From positions 1,485,228-1,549,227 of the forward strand of contig NC_090166.1 of assembly GCF_017916325.1 (NCBI RefSeq): DNA of 64,000 nucleotides. Direction: 5' to 3'. A program made the position numbers and the translations under genes. Below, in pieces: positions 1-9,355 of this stretch. Numbering within the stretch: position 1 is the stretch's first letter; every line of letters begins with the position of its first letter. The stretch is from Leishmania martiniquensis (Eukaryota > Euglenozoa > Kinetoplastea > Trypanosomatida > Trypanosomatidae). Under the pieces are notes generated by a model. The model had not been told where the DNA came from. It saw only the letters and a program-made list of their open reading frames with translations, and did no database searches.

Positions 1-3000
1 CCAGCTGTACTTTGGTTTGAACAAGAAGCTTCTCGAGGAGGTACACACGATCACGCAGCTCGTGCCTCTCTGGCGTTGAGCCGTCGAACGAGGAAAGGCC
101 TGCAGCGCTGTCGGCAGCACTGGAGGTGCGGCGCGGCCCAGAGGCAGCGTGCAGGGTGCTGCCAAGAGCCACGGGCGACAAGGACGGGGTAAAGGGCAAG
201 GGCGACGCACGAAGCTCTGGGGGGGAGGCTTGCCTCCCCTCGATGGTAGTTGTAGCGCGTGCAGGCGAAGCGGCAGCGGAGCCGTCACCGCCTTGAAGGG
301 ATGCCCCTGGCTGTGTATCAGCCACGAGCCGCCGCTGCAGCTCCGTCATCTCGCTCGCATTCGCCGAGAAGCGCTGCAGCAAAAACACGGAAAACTCATC
401 TGCCTCCACCACGGCGCCCTTCAGGCTGTGGAGGGTCTCCGGGCGGCGCAAGATGTCGTCGTGGAACGCTTCAAGCACTCGGGAATACCGGCCAGTGAGC
501 GCGCTCAGACGCTCCTGCCACGTCTCCGTCGGCACCAGGGACGTTTGCTCCGCACTGGTCTCGTCGGCAGGGAGGCGCTGTCGCTGCTGCTGAACGTCTG
601 CGCGCATTTCTCCGCTAAGGGAGCACTGCTCCGTCAGAAGGCCCTCCATGGTCTCTCGCAGACATGCCAACGCCTCCTCCAAGCGTGCCCGCGTTGCCTC
701 AGCGGCAGCAAGCTCGGTCGCGTGCTGGCGCGAGTGCGCTGCAGCTCCCCGAAGTGCCGCCAGGCGCACAAGCTCAAGCAGATGGGGCACCGTCAGGGGC
801 ACGTCCGCCGGCTTCACCTGCTGGCTCGCTGCAGCGGTTCGCTTAGGAAACGACTCCGGCAGCGCTTCGAGGAAAGACTCCGCAAGGAGATGACCACAGT
901 GCTCCGAAGAAGCGAAATCGGCTATGCTCTCTGCCTCGCGTTCGTCATCAGCAGCCCACATGTCGCTCTCCAGCGCCTGAAGGCGCGACAGCAGAGTCTC
1001 GGGGAACACCTGGACAAGTGTGGGTGCCAACGCAATAGCGCGGGTGGAAAGGCACTGGTCCACATCACTGTTGGTGGGCAAGTCCGCGGTATCCGCGTCC
1101 CTCACACGCTCGCGAGCTGCCAGCCTGCTCACACCAAGCACACTCCCGCGGTCAAAGGTGCGCCTCATTTCCTCAGACGCCTCCTCCGCCGACGACGCAA
1201 TGATATCGCTCGCGTGTGCACAGTGCTGCGCCGCCTCCTCCACCTGCGCCGGGGAGGGAGTACACTCCGCTTGCCGAGTTGCTGGCGCCTCTGCCATGCA
1301 ACACTCGACCGCACCAATGAAGGCCTCCATCGCAACCGCCTGATGCTCCACGAAGCTGGTGTACGTCAAATCGTGCCACTCAGCCATTCTTGTATGGAAA
1401 GCAAAGGCGCTGCGGTGGGTACGCCGCTCCTCCGCAGCGGTGCGGAGCAGTCGCTCCGTGTAGTGCACCTCGGCGTCATACAACGTGCGCACGTGCTGCA
1501 GCTCTCCCCGCAAATGGGTCACCTCCTCCTCCGCCGCCTCTTTGGCTGCCTGCAGCTTCTGCTGTTGGGCATGACACAGCTCCTGCTCCTGCGATAGGCG
1601 TTGCACTTGCTGTCGAGCTTCTGCCGCACGTACCCGTACGACCACGATGACTGCGGAGGTCCAGAGGGCGGTCTTGGCAGCTGCGCTGGCGTCCACTACC
1701 ATCGTCCAGGCCGTTTGCCATTCCACAAGTCGCGTCATCAGCCCACAGCGCTGCCGGGCCGTGCGCTGCTCTCGCCGCCCCGCTGCCCATGCACGCCATC
1801 GGCGGTAGGTTGCCTGAGCGCAGTACTCTACCAAAAGAGAGCCAACACGGTCCAGCTGCGCCTGCAACAAAGCTGCCTGTTCGTCTCGCTGTGCGGCATC
1901 TGCGGCATAGGCAGTACGCTCGGTCTTGAGCTGCTGTGCATGTCGATCGGCGAGCTGTGCCACCTCCTCAGCCTGTGACCGTCGCAGGGCTGCACATCGT
2001 TCCTGGTGGATCGACTGCAGCTGTGTCTTCTCTAGAGCGTGCTCGCGCTGTAGGCGCTGCAGCGCCTTGTCGTGGTCGATGTGTGTGCGCGTCATCTCCC
2101 GTCCGTGTCGCTCGACCAGCTCTTTTTGAGACGCCGCCGACCGCGCCTCAACGCTGGCCACAGCGCACCTACGCTGGGCCCACCCACGCCACCACGTCCA
2201 CACGGTCAACGTGTGTGCGTGCAGCACCCCTCGTTCTAGCGCACGAGCAGTCCGTGTTGCTGAGGTTTTCAGCAGCGCACGTTGCGCTGCTTCGAGCTGT
2301 TGGCAATGGTGCTGCCACCCTTCGCACACAGCCGTGAGCTGCGCCGCGTCGAAGTTCAAGGAAGCAGTCCACACCTTCAGCACTTTGCTCTCACGCATAA
2401 GCATTGTTGTCCACCACTGCCCCTCCTGTGCCTCGACATGCAGTCGCTGCTGCGCCTCTTGCAAAAAAAGTACAGGGCCGCGGCTGCTCCACCACTTCTC
2501 TTCCACACCGCGCCGCTCCATCCTCTCCCGCAGCATAGCCGCTGAGAGCTCGCCGTTTCGCGTCTCACTGTCGAAGTAGGCGCTGTCGCGCTCGCGTTGC
2601 GTGCGCTGGGCGGTCTCCAGCTCTGACTGCAGTCGGACGTTTGCCCGACGCAGCTCCTCGAGCTCATCACAAAGCTGCGTCACTTTCACCTGATGACACG
2701 AGGACTGCTCTTGCTGCTCGACGAGAGCCTTCCGCCTTTGGGTCTGCAGCTTGTCAGAGAGGCTGTCGATGTAACGTTGGAGCTTCCCACTAGAGGTGGT
2801 GTGGCTGTGTCCCAGCCACCGGATGAAGCACTGGGTTCGCAGCGTCGCACTAGCCGCGGCGGTGATGCGATCTGTTAAGAGTGACTCGACCACATGCGCA
2901 GCTTTGCAACGTCGCTCCCATGACTGGCTGGATGCCTTGCTGCGCTTGAGCAGCTGCTCTGACTCCGCCAGCGCGTTCTCCAGCCGCACGCAGCGCTCAC

Positions 3001-4252
3001 TCAGTGGGGCGAGCGTGTTGACATCGCGTCTTAGCTTACTCACCTCCTGCAGCAGACTGCCATGGCGGTGCTGCAGGCGGCCGGTTAGTCCTAGGATGGT
3101 GTGGTACGCGTACTCCTCCTTGCGCCGTACCGCCTCCGTAAGAGCCTCCAGCTGCGCCTGCCAGCAGGCGTTCACATGGCTGAAGAAGCGACTGGCCGAC
3201 TCTGCAAGCTCTATGTGTGCATGACGCTCTGTGGTCAGCGTCGCCTGCAAGCTGCAGACGGTGTTACGCAGTGCCGCCTCCTTGCGCGCGAAGAGCTGCT
3301 CAAGACCCTCCTGCTGCCGAACGTAAGTGCGCGTGCGCTCGCTAAACTCCACCGTCATGTCTCGCAGCGCCTTGCGCAGTCGCTGCACCTCTTCTTCGTA
3401 GTGGGCGCATTCTTTCTCTTGCGTCGCTACTGCCTTCGCGATCCGGCTGCGCTCGCCGACGTCCGTGTTGAGGCGCTCGTGCAAGGTCTGCTGAGTGCTG
3501 GCTAGCTCGTCGCGGAAAAAGCGTGCGCGCTTCTCCGACTCTGCCGCCGCCGTCTTCAGACGCCGGCAGCGGCGCTGCAGCATTCGCGCGCGCCACCTTG
3601 ACAGGGCCCGCTGCGCTGCTATCACCCGCTGCTGCTGGACGAGTGCGTCGCAGGTGGCCGACTGAAACACCTCTCGCGTCGCGCTCCATTGTCGCGCGCG
3701 CTCACGAGTACAGCTGCGCACCATCGCCCTTTTCATCCAAAGGAGCAACACGCGGTGTGCGAGGCGCTGCTGGCGCCGCTCTACCTTCAGCCGCAGAATG
3801 CCGTCTTCGAGGTGCTCCCGCCGCCCCCACTCGATCCGGAGCTCGCCATCGTGGGTGTCTCGCACCTCTGCCAGCTCCCTCGCGTGTGCGTCAAAGTACC
3901 GCTGCATACTCTTCTTGGCCGACTGCAGCTCCTTTTCCTTCACCCGGACGTTCTCCAGACGGGCCGCCTTCTCCTCCAGAGCGCCAAATTGTTCGTAGAA
4001 AAGGTGGGCACATCGCTGAAGCAGCAGCGAGGCCGCCTCCTGCCGCTGATGCACGGTTGCATGCAGCTCAGCATAGTACGGGTTCACCGGGTAAAGGCCT
4101 TTCTCGAGGCCGACAGCACCACCCGCAGCAGCGCTACGGCTGTCTCGCTCCTCTGCTTCTTTTTCCACGTATGCGCAGAGGAGCGCGAGGTCACTCTGCA
4201 CACCCAAAACCGCAGCCTGCGCCTGCTGCACGGACTTGGCCAACTCCTCCAT
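1..4252 (-). CDS. Large coiled-coil protein with scattered Trp-containing helices (3' end beyond window)
   Basis: An uninterrupted minus-strand frame opens at an ATG at 4252 and has no stop down to base 1, so at least 1417 residues are present and the C-terminus lies outside the window. I checked much of the frame codon by codon, and the frames at both ends agree. The N-terminus starts MEELAKSVQQAQAAVLG. The rest is mostly charged, Gln/Glu/Arg-rich helix. Short segments with Trp followed by basic residues recur, for example VLLLWMKRAM (about 3716-3755), RALSRWRARMLQRR (about 3581-3620), CFIRWLGHSH (about 2800-2840), LTVWTWWRGWAQRRC (about 2170-2215) and TYRRWRAWAAGREQR (about 1755-1810). They resemble the spacing of Sfi1-type centrin-binding repeats, but this is only a resemblance. 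The distal part is richer in Ser, Ala and Pro. A structural role at basal body, axoneme or cytoskeleton is inference. No catalytic motif is seen. Confidence 0.85.
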   Translation of the reverse strand, partial: MEELAKSVQQAQAAVLGVQSDLALLCAYVEKEAEERDSRSAAAGGAVGLEKGLYPVNPYYAELHATVHQRQEAASLLLQRCAHLFYEQFGALEEKAARLENVRVKEKELQSAKKSMQRYFDAHARELAEVRDTHDGELRIEWGRREHLEDGILRLKVERRQQRLAHRVLLLWMKRAMVRSCTRERARQWSATREVFQSATCDALVQQQRVIAAQRALSRWRARMLQRRCRRLKTAAAESEKRARFFRDELASTQQTLHERLNTDVGERSRIAKAVATQEKECAHYEEEVQRLRKALRDMTVEFSERTRTYVRQQEGLEQLFARKEAALRNTVCSLQATLTTERHAHIELAESASRFFSHVNACWQAQLEALTEAVRRKEEYAYHTILGLTGRLQHRHGSLLQEVSKLRRDVNTLAPLSERCVRLENALAESEQLLKRSKASSQSWERRCKAAHVVESLLTDRITAAASATLRTQCFIRWLGHSHTTSSGKLQRYIDSLSDKLQTQRRKALVEQQEQSSCHQVKVTQLCDELEELRRANVRLQSELETAQRTQRERDSAYFDSETRNGELSAAMLRERMERRGVEEKWWSSRGPVLFLQEAQQRLHVEAQEGQWWTTMLMRESKVLKVWTASLNFDAAQLTAVCEGWQHHCQQLEAAQRALLKTSATRTARALERGVLHAHTLTVWTWWRGWAQRRCAVASVEARSAASQKELVERHGREMTRTHIDHDKALQRLQREHALEKTQLQSIHQERCAALRRSQAEEVAQLADRHAQQLKTERTAYAADAAQRDEQAALLQAQLDRVGSLLVEYCAQATYRRWRAWAAGRREQRTARQRCGLMTRLVEWQTAWTMVVDASAAAKTALWTSAVIVVVRVRAAEARQQVQRLSQEQELCHAQQQKLQAAKEAAEEEVTHLRGELQHVRTLYDAEVHYTERLLRTAAEERRTHRSAFAFHTRMAEWHDLTYTSFVEHQAVAMEAFIGAVECCMAEAPATRQAECTPSPAQVEEAAQHCAHASDIIASSAEEASEEMRRTFDRGSVLGVSRLAARERVRDADTADLPTNSDVDQCLSTRAIALAPTLVQVFPETLLSRLQALESDMWAADDEREAESIADFASSEHCGHLLAESFLEALPESFPKRTAAASQQVKPADVPLTVPHLLELVRLAALRGAAAHSRQHATELAAAEATRARLEEALACLRETMEGLLTEQCSLSGEMRADVQQQRQRLPADETSAEQTSLVPTETWQERLSALTGRYSRVLEAFHDDILRRPETLHSLKGAVVEADEFSVFLLQRFSANASEMTELQRRLVADTQPGASLQGGDGSAAASPARATTTIEGRQASPPELRASPLPFTPSLSPVALGSTLHAASGPRRTSSAADSAAGLSSFDGSTPERHELRDRVYLLEKLLVQTKVQL

Positions 4253-5508
4253 GCGAAGCCTCGTGGCGATTGGCGAAGTTTCCGGCAGCCCCTCGCGAGC
4301 CCTTCCCTTCCCCCCCCCACACACACACACTCGCTGCAACGCTGATGAGGGGACGCTGAAGGGCACGAAGAAGATGTGTGTCGAGCGCGGGCTGTGGGCG
4401 TCCGTGGGCATTGGTAACGTATGTGGGCGATGCGGCACGGCCGGTGGCGAGAAGAAAACGTATCACACAAAGTAGGGAGATGAGGTCAGGGAAAGAGGGG
4501 GAGAGGATGCGCTACAAGGGCATCCGCACCTTAGCGTCGTGCAGGGCTCCTCACAAACGGGGAAGCAGTCACATGCGCGGGCTAGCGCCGCTCGTGGCCC
4601 CGGCATGCGCAGCCTGCGCGTCTCCAGTGCTGGTCGATCGTTCGCTGTGCGGAGAGAGCCGCCGCCTCCACGACCACAGAGAATACGACAAAAAAGTGAG
4701 GAAGGCGAGGCAGAACGTGAGCGCCGCACGGCTGTGGCATGCAGCAGCGGCGTCTCTCTCTCTCTTTCACGGCATAGATCGCTCCCTACGTCGTCGTCGT
4801 CCTCTGCGTGTGACTCGACCCTCGGACCAGGGACGCGCGTGTCAGCCGCACTGGCAACTAGCCAGACGAGGACCAGGAAAGCTGCTCGTGGCACGTCACC
4901 GAAGCGGCAGGAGGGGACGATGTGAAGGGGAACAAAGGATACCGGTGCCAAGCCCACGGTTGAGGGTAGGGTGGGGCAACGAGACGTACAGCATCCCCTC
5001 ACCGTGGCCAGCATGCGCATCCACCAGGAGGCTATGCAAAGCACCCACGAGGCAGTGGCCGTACACACGTATGCCGGTGAAGGGAAAAAAGGGCGTGGCC
5101 AGCGAAAGAGACAAGCGGAAACAGCAGAAGAGGTAATACGCGTCTGGGGGGGTGACTCTCCCGCAGACAGGAGTGAGACAGAAAGAGAGCAGCACACACA
5201 CACAGATAGACAGACATTATCCCACGGAGCGGGTCGGAAAGAACCGCAAGAAACAGCGAAGGCGAATCAGGGACGATCCGTGTTGATCGGCACACGCGGC
5301 CGCATCACATTCGAAGCGCTGAAGGGAGGCGTAGCCGGCCGGTCTGGCGTCCGACAGCGCTGCACAGAAACGGGATGAGAAAGGGAAAAGGGATCATGGC
5401 AGCAAATCCAACGAGCGCCACCTCCCGACTGCTCCTCCTCCCTCTTTCTCCACTTCAATACTGCAGAAAATAGCACGGACTGCACTACCGCCTCTGCATG
5501 TGCGAGAT
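4253..5508. other. Intergenic region with candidate trans-splice signal
   Basis: Minus-strand 3' UTR of the upstream gene plus 5' leader of the coiled-coil gene ending at base 1. A purine-rich stretch on plus at 4469-4507 is a polypyrimidine tract on the transcribed strand and probably directs trans-splicing. A C9 run followed by (AC)n lies at 4310-4331 in the leader, and a (CA)n run near 5197-5210. An open minus-strand frame at 4463-5203 lacks protein-like composition and spans the polypyrimidine tract, so it is not called a gene. Confidence 0.6.
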
Positions 5509-6306
5509 TCAGTTGCGGAGACGCGGCGAGCACTCCGAGAAGATCGATGCCGAGCGCATCGCCAGACGACTCTCCACGTCCATGAGGCTCGCGAAGCGAT
5601 CCATCAGTCGCTCGAAACGCAACTTCATCTCGCTGTCGCACCGACGCAACGCCAAAGCGGCTCTGTCCGCCTCTTCGATCAGCACGTCCTCCGCCTCCGA
5701 CAGCTCGCTCGTTGCCGCTGCGAGTTCGTCGATGATTTTGTCCAGCTCCTCCCCAACGATGCACTTCGCTAAGGCAAATTCGTCATCGTCGGCCAGGCCT
5801 TTACACACGTCTGCACTCTCGCCATGAGTGCCCTCCGACATCAGCACACAGGGACGCGCATCGGCCTCCGCCGCCCGAGAGGCGCGGGCGGCACCCAGTG
5901 CCTTGTGCACCTCCACAAGCTCCGCCTCCAGCGCGTGCACCTCCGCGCGCCGCGCCGCCAGATCTGCCAGCTCTCGCGCGACAACATCGCGCTCTCGTTG
6001 CACTCGCCGCACAATCGAAACGCTCTCCTCGTACTCCTCCAGAGCCTTCACTTGGCGTGCAGCATCAGCTTTTGTTTCCGCGGCCATTTCGCGCTGCGTC
6101 GCGTCGCGACGTTCCTCCACGCTCTGCAGCTCAGCTCCAAGGGCAGCAGCTTCGAGTTCCATCGAGCGCACCGCTCTGCTGAGATCGGCCTCCTGACACT
6201 GTAGTGTATGGATGCGGCGGTCGTAGTAAGCGCACTGCTGTAGCAGCCCAGCCGCGCGCTCGCCTAATGCAGGAAGGCTGACACTCTGCATCAGGGCGTC
6301 TCTCAC
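5509..6306 (-). CDS. C-terminal coiled-coil part of the kinesin-like locus (shifted frame)
   Basis: This frame of about 265 codons reads as regular coiled coil (heptads rich in Leu, Glu, Arg and Ala, for example RRVQRERDVVARELADLAAR) and ends SECSPRLRN. It has no ATG at its beginning: the first possible start is GTG at 6306, and an in-frame TGA lies just upstream. It begins exactly where the frame of the kinesin-like gene to its right loses protein-like character. The simplest reading is one gene of about 5509-8242 interrupted by a frameshift near 6300, within a short GAGAGA run where loss of one GA (or gain of one base) would switch the frames. A sequencing or assembly error is as likely as a true mutation. 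The frame is coding with good confidence; whether it is a separate gene is doubtful. Confidence 0.65.
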   Translation of the reverse strand: MRDALMQSVSLPALGERAAGLLQQCAYYDRRIHTLQCQEADLSRAVRSMELEAAALGAELQSVEERRDATQREMAAETKADAARQVKALEEYEESVSIVRRVQRERDVVARELADLAARRAEVHALEAELVEVHKALGAARASRAAEADARPCVLMSEGTHGESADVCKGLADDDEFALAKCIVGEELDKIIDELAAATSELSEAEDVLIEEADRAALALRRCDSEMKLRFERLMDRFASLMDVESRLAMRSASIFSECSPRLRN

Positions 6307-8242
6307 AATCCATCGTCAGCACCTTCGCATCCATCTTGTCTGTGTATAGCCGGCACGTCGCATTTAAGTAGGCCACGTACGAGTCGAGCAGCTGGAGGTT
6401 GGCTATCAGCTCCTGCTCGCGCTGGCGCACGTTCGCCACCCGGGGCACCAGATGCTGGGGCTCCAGTACTGTGCGCCTCAGCTCCGTGGCCTGATGCTGC
6501 CGTTCATCGGCGAGCCCGCGTAGCTGCTCCCCCCTGCGCTCCAGCTCCGCGCAAGGCATCTGGAGCTTCTTTCTGTGTGCAGCAAGCGTAGCCTCTGTGA
6601 CCGCGGAGTCGTGATACGCTACACGCCTCTTTGCCCCTCTCTCAGCGGCCACAGCAGAGGCAGACTCCTCTATTCGACGCCAGATGTGAGCCTTCTCCCT
6701 GGTGGCCCTGTCGGCGCTGCCTGCGAAGGCCTCTGTTTCCTTGAGGGAGACGATCGCGTCTCCCTCTCTGTTCCGAGTACTTTCGCCCTTCTCTGGCAGT
6801 GTCTGCGCTGGTGGCGCCGCTGCCGGTGTGTCTGCGGTTACGCGAAGCGCTGATGTCTCCAACTTGACGGACGGAGCTGGCTCCGTACGCCTCATCAGCG
6901 AAGGTGGCGATGTTCGCCTCGTTTCGTCCCTAAAGAGGCATGGCCTACCTGCGGGTGACTCACCCAGGTGCCGCGAAGCATGGAGGCGATCGGCGGGCAA
7001 GGTCAGCCGCGACAAGAGATCATTCTTTGACGCACGCGACGAGCTAGAGGTCGCTGTGCTCGACTTCTGCCATGACGGTGCCTGCCACGAGGGGCAGCCG
7101 GCGCAAGGTGCCACGGACATCAGCAGCTCGCCCGCCATGCGCTGGAAACAGGCGGCGGCGGGCGTTGGCCTACGCAGCGGCGGAACCGTGTCCTGGGCAT
7201 GAATGCCCGTGGCAGCACCATCAGTACGCGCACACGGCATCGACAAGGAGGCGGCGGGACACCGCCGTCGCTCTCGCCGGCACCCGAAGCAACACGCGTC
7301 GATGCATGAGCGACTCGCGTATTCGCCCTGTGCAGAAATGCACGTGAGGATTGTCAGGCACTCAACAGAGACGCCAGGCAGTAGCACGGTCAGTAGCGGG
7401 TTGTCAAGCAGGTTGCCCTGGCGCCGGCCTACCAGCGTCTCGCAAAGCGCTTCCATCGTCGTGCCAAAGTTGAAGCCAACGTGGCGGGCAGAGGGGACGA
7501 GAGAAAAAAGGTGCTCCGCGCACAGAGCGCGCACGTGCGCTGTCGACTCGCTCGCTGGGGAGTAGACAGCCAGCCGTACCTGCTGCACGCATGCAGCCGT
7601 GCCATCCCGATCCTTGTTGCGGGGACTGCGGCACAGCTCCTCCAGCGCGCTCTTGTAGACCTGCCGCTGCTCCTCCGTTTGAAGCGTCACAGAGGTGCGT
7701 TTGTTCCGCGACGACATCCCCTGCCCGGCCGGCGTCTCCGAGGGTGAAAAAGAGCTGCGACCATGTTTCTGCACCGCCGCCCCCAGAAGGTCCTCCTCGC
7801 CCCACGGGTACACGCGCACCACGTTGAAGACGAACTCGTATGGGCTCTGTGAGTGGTGGGTGCCAGCGATGCGCTCCACCTCCTCGGCAGCGAGAAGCAG
7901 CACTTCATAAAATGCCTCGCAGACGTGTGCTACAGGGTCGCCATGCACGATGGTAGCGCGGCGAGGTACATCGCGGTAGCTCGGGGCAGGCCTCTGCAGC
8001 GCCGCGCCGAGCTGCTGTCTTAGTGCATCGGCAACGCAGCAGGCGTACAAGATTGTGTGGAAAGGTGCAAAGATAACTTCGTCAAAGGGAAAAGGGTGAG
8101 AGGCCAACCCCCCAGCGCAGTGCAGCGTCACCTGGCGATCCTCTGAAACGGACAGCGCAGCCGGCTCGCCGTCGACCCAGGGGCAGATGTACACACCTGT
8201 TTGGATCCTGTGCACTTGAAAGCCGAGCATTCTCATACACAT
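6131..8242 (-). CDS. Divergent kinesin-like protein lacking the nucleotide-binding P-loop, with coiled coil
   Basis: The open frame reaches back to 8422, but I prefer the ATG at 8242 (two more Met codons follow at once) because the upstream part is Arg/Ser-rich leader sequence. From there the head resembles a kinesin motor: FPFDEVIFAPFHTILY (about residues 51-66) aligns with the conserved F-FD-VF segment, SPYEFVFNVVRVYPWGEEDLL (133-153) with the segment before loop L8 (ending in a DLL), and LLTVLLPGVSVECLTILTCIS (about 283-303) with the usual L-x-x-LL-x-x-SLGG-x-x-x-T segment. The ATP-binding GQTGSGKT is absent between residues 67 and 130, so motor activity is unlikely. A Ser/Pro-rich linker and a coiled coil follow (from about residue 500). 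From about 6300 to the stop at 6131 the frame becomes non-coiled and implausible, consistent with a frameshift into the neighbouring frame ending at 5509. The kinesin assignment is by eye. Confidence 0.6.
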   Translation of the reverse strand: MCMRMLGFQVHRIQTGVYICPWVDGEPAALSVSEDRQVTLHCAGGLASHPFPFDEVIFAPFHTILYACCVADALRQQLGAALQRPAPSYRDVPRRATIVHGDPVAHVCEAFYEVLLLAAEEVERIAGTHHSQSPYEFVFNVVRVYPWGEEDLLGAAVQKHGRSSFSPSETPAGQGMSSRNKRTSVTLQTEEQRQVYKSALEELCRSPRNKDRDGTAACVQQVRLAVYSPASESTAHVRALCAEHLFSLVPSARHVGFNFGTTMEALCETLVGRRQGNLLDNPLLTVLLPGVSVECLTILTCISAQGEYASRSCIDACCFGCRRERRRCPAASLSMPCARTDGAATGIHAQDTVPPLRRPTPAAACFQRMAGELLMSVAPCAGCPSWQAPSWQKSSTATSSSSRASKNDLLSRLTLPADRLHASRHLGESPAGRPCLFRDETRRTSPPSLMRRTEPAPSVKLETSALRVTADTPAAAPPAQTLPEKGESTRNREGDAIVSLKETEAFAGSADRATREKAHIWRRIEESASAVAAERGAKRRVAYHDSAVTEATLAAHRKKLQMPCAELERRGEQLRGLADERQHQATELRRTVLEPQHLVPRVANVRQREQELIANLQLLDSYVAYLNATCRLYTDKMDAKVLTMDCERRPDAECQPSCIRRARGWAATAVRLLRPPHPYTTVSGGRSQQSGALDGTRSCCPWS

Positions 8243-9355
8243 AGGCGAACGAAGCCCTGAAAGAAGAGGGGGCACCGAGCCCGCGCGGCTCCTCCGTGAC
8301 CGCACGACGCGGCAGCGAAGACTCGCTACAGTAACACCAGCGGCTCGGGGGTGAAACTTCGAGAGAACGCCGCGGAGAGGCTGGGCGCCGGTGCGCGTGA
8401 GGCGGCAGCAATGGCACGGCAACTCTTCCCTTCTGCTGCTCTTTCATGCACAGCCAGCAGCGGCGCTTACGTATGACCAGTGCCAGACGCACGAGAGGTC
8501 AGTGAGGGGGACGGCTCATGCACGGAAGGAGGGCGTTGATGTATGCAGCGAGGGTTTTGGTGAAGGCAGTGTGGAGCGCCGGGATGGTGTTGGCTGGTGA
8601 TGTATAGGATGGGGGAAGGGGGAGGAGGGGGAGGGCGCACCGCTGATATACGATAGGCGTGCCCGAAAGAGGGTAGCAAAAAAAAACGAGGAGACGCCAC
8701 ACACATATACACATGCAGAGGGAGATGGAGGAGGCAAAGAAGCTGCCATAAATTAAAGCAGCGGAAGTGGATGCAACGACGGCGGCGGTGCGCGGCGCTT
8801 TGGCGTGTCCCCATCCACTGCCTGTACCCTCGCAGACACAGAAAACGGCCTCCTCAGCGTTTTTCTTCTCTTTGACCAGTGGGGGAGAGACGGGGGAGAG
8901 AGGGGAGGGAGCGAGTAACGAAGAGCGAAACAAAAGCGCGCGCTGCTGGAGGAGAAGACATGTGACGACGGAGGGCAAGTGGAGCGCATGAGCCGCTGGT
9001 GCGACGGCGGATAGCCGCACGGACGCGAGTAGTGGGCGTCGAATGTTGCGAGCGCTCGTGTTCGCTACTCTCTTTCGATACACCCTCGGTTCCAGAAGCC
9101 TCCCGTGTACCGCCGGTGATGCCTGGCAGGCTGCAGATGCGCACAGCGCTCGCAGACGCAATGGAACCAACAGAACAATTTTTTGGCGCCGTTCGCCGAG
9201 GGGTCAACGCGCGTGAATTCGCCTTTCGGCATACGGCACAGCATCCGATGGAAAGTGCGGCGCGCGACTGAGTGCGATGGGGAAAAAAAGGAATTGAGCG
9301 CGCGCCGTCAGCCCTCACGCACCGACTCGCTCGCGGACCCCCTCAGCAGTCGCCA
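8243..9355. other. Intergenic region with polypyrimidine tracts
   Basis: On the transcribed minus strand there is a strong pyrimidine tract opposite 8607-8640; the first AG after it is opposite 8594-8595, a candidate trans-splice acceptor for the kinesin-like gene. A second purine block on plus lies at 8876-8920. No convincing coding region is seen on either strand. Confidence 0.55.

Noticed and set aside
149..1597. Plus-strand open frame of 482 codons
   Set aside because: It is the codon-aligned antisense of the real minus-strand coiled-coil gene, and its Arg/Leu/Cys-rich composition is that of a shadow frame.
4463..5203. Minus-strand open frame of 246 codons
   Set aside because: Cys/Ser/Pro-rich translation of UTR sequence that spans the polypyrimidine tract; no protein-like helices or motifs.
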